Assembly (NCBI GenBank): GCA_003669575.1
Contig: QWOR01000144.1
Location: 1 to 14,909, forward strand
Origin: Planctomycetota bacterium
GTDB taxonomy: Bacteria; Planctomycetota; Planctomycetia; Planctomycetales; Planctomycetaceae
Length of the DNA stretch: 14,909 nucleotides
Direction: 5' to 3'
The notes below the pieces were generated by a model, which saw only the letters and a list, made by a program, of their open reading frames with translations, had not been told where the DNA came from and did not search any database. Within the stretch, counting starts at the first letter, position 1, and every line of letters begins with the position of its first letter. Positions 14,880-14,909 of the stretch are shown piece after piece. The position numbers and the translations under genes are program-made.

Positions 14880-14909
14880 ACTTTTCACGTTGACTCCGGT
14901 ATTACTCAG

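Overview
The window looks like a piece of a Planctomycetes chromosome with moderately high GC. The assignment rests on gene content: a secreted protein of the planctomycete heme-binding/dehydrogenase type with a galactose-binding-like N-terminus, a long secreted FG-GAP propeller protein, and sparse intergenic palindromes. It is inferred, and the genus cannot be named. No tRNA, rRNA, CRISPR array, insertion sequence or prophage gene was recognised.

Left part (1-8170). A partial secreted heme-protein-type gene (minus, running off the left edge) is divergent from a DUF2238/YjdF-like membrane protein gene (plus). The latter converges on a gene for a 666-residue secreted FG-GAP/VCBS-like protein (minus). 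Next come a 73-residue DUF6116-like membrane protein and a 693-residue APC-superfamily permease, both minus and only 30 bases apart, so probably one transcript. After a 408-base gap lie a 76-residue single-pass membrane protein, diaminopimelate epimerase (dapF) and glucose-6-phosphate isomerase (pgi), all minus.

Right part (9566-14909). A 420-base divergent gap separates pgi from a tight plus-strand five-gene operon: an SDR with an NADP-type signature, an ACAD10/11-type acyl-CoA dehydrogenase, an SDR with an NAD-type signature, a histidine-phosphatase-fold protein joined to the previous gene by an ATGA overlap, and an APH-fold kinase. The dehydrogenase and kinase correspond to the two halves that are fused in vertebrate ACAD11. 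Related kinase/dehydrogenase pairs act in the Pseudomonas Lva pathway, where a 4-hydroxyacyl-CoA is phosphorylated at C4 and the phosphate is eliminated. The likely job of this operon is therefore catabolism of 4-hydroxy or 4-keto acids, with the SDRs interconverting keto and hydroxy forms. The phosphatase-fold member lacks the usual second catalytic histidine and is the least explained part.

Two diverged copies (about 79% by hand alignment) of a ~95-base noncoding repeat lie in direct orientation just outside the two ends of this operon. Each carries a hairpin with a paired (compensatory) base change, which suggests that the folded form is what is conserved.
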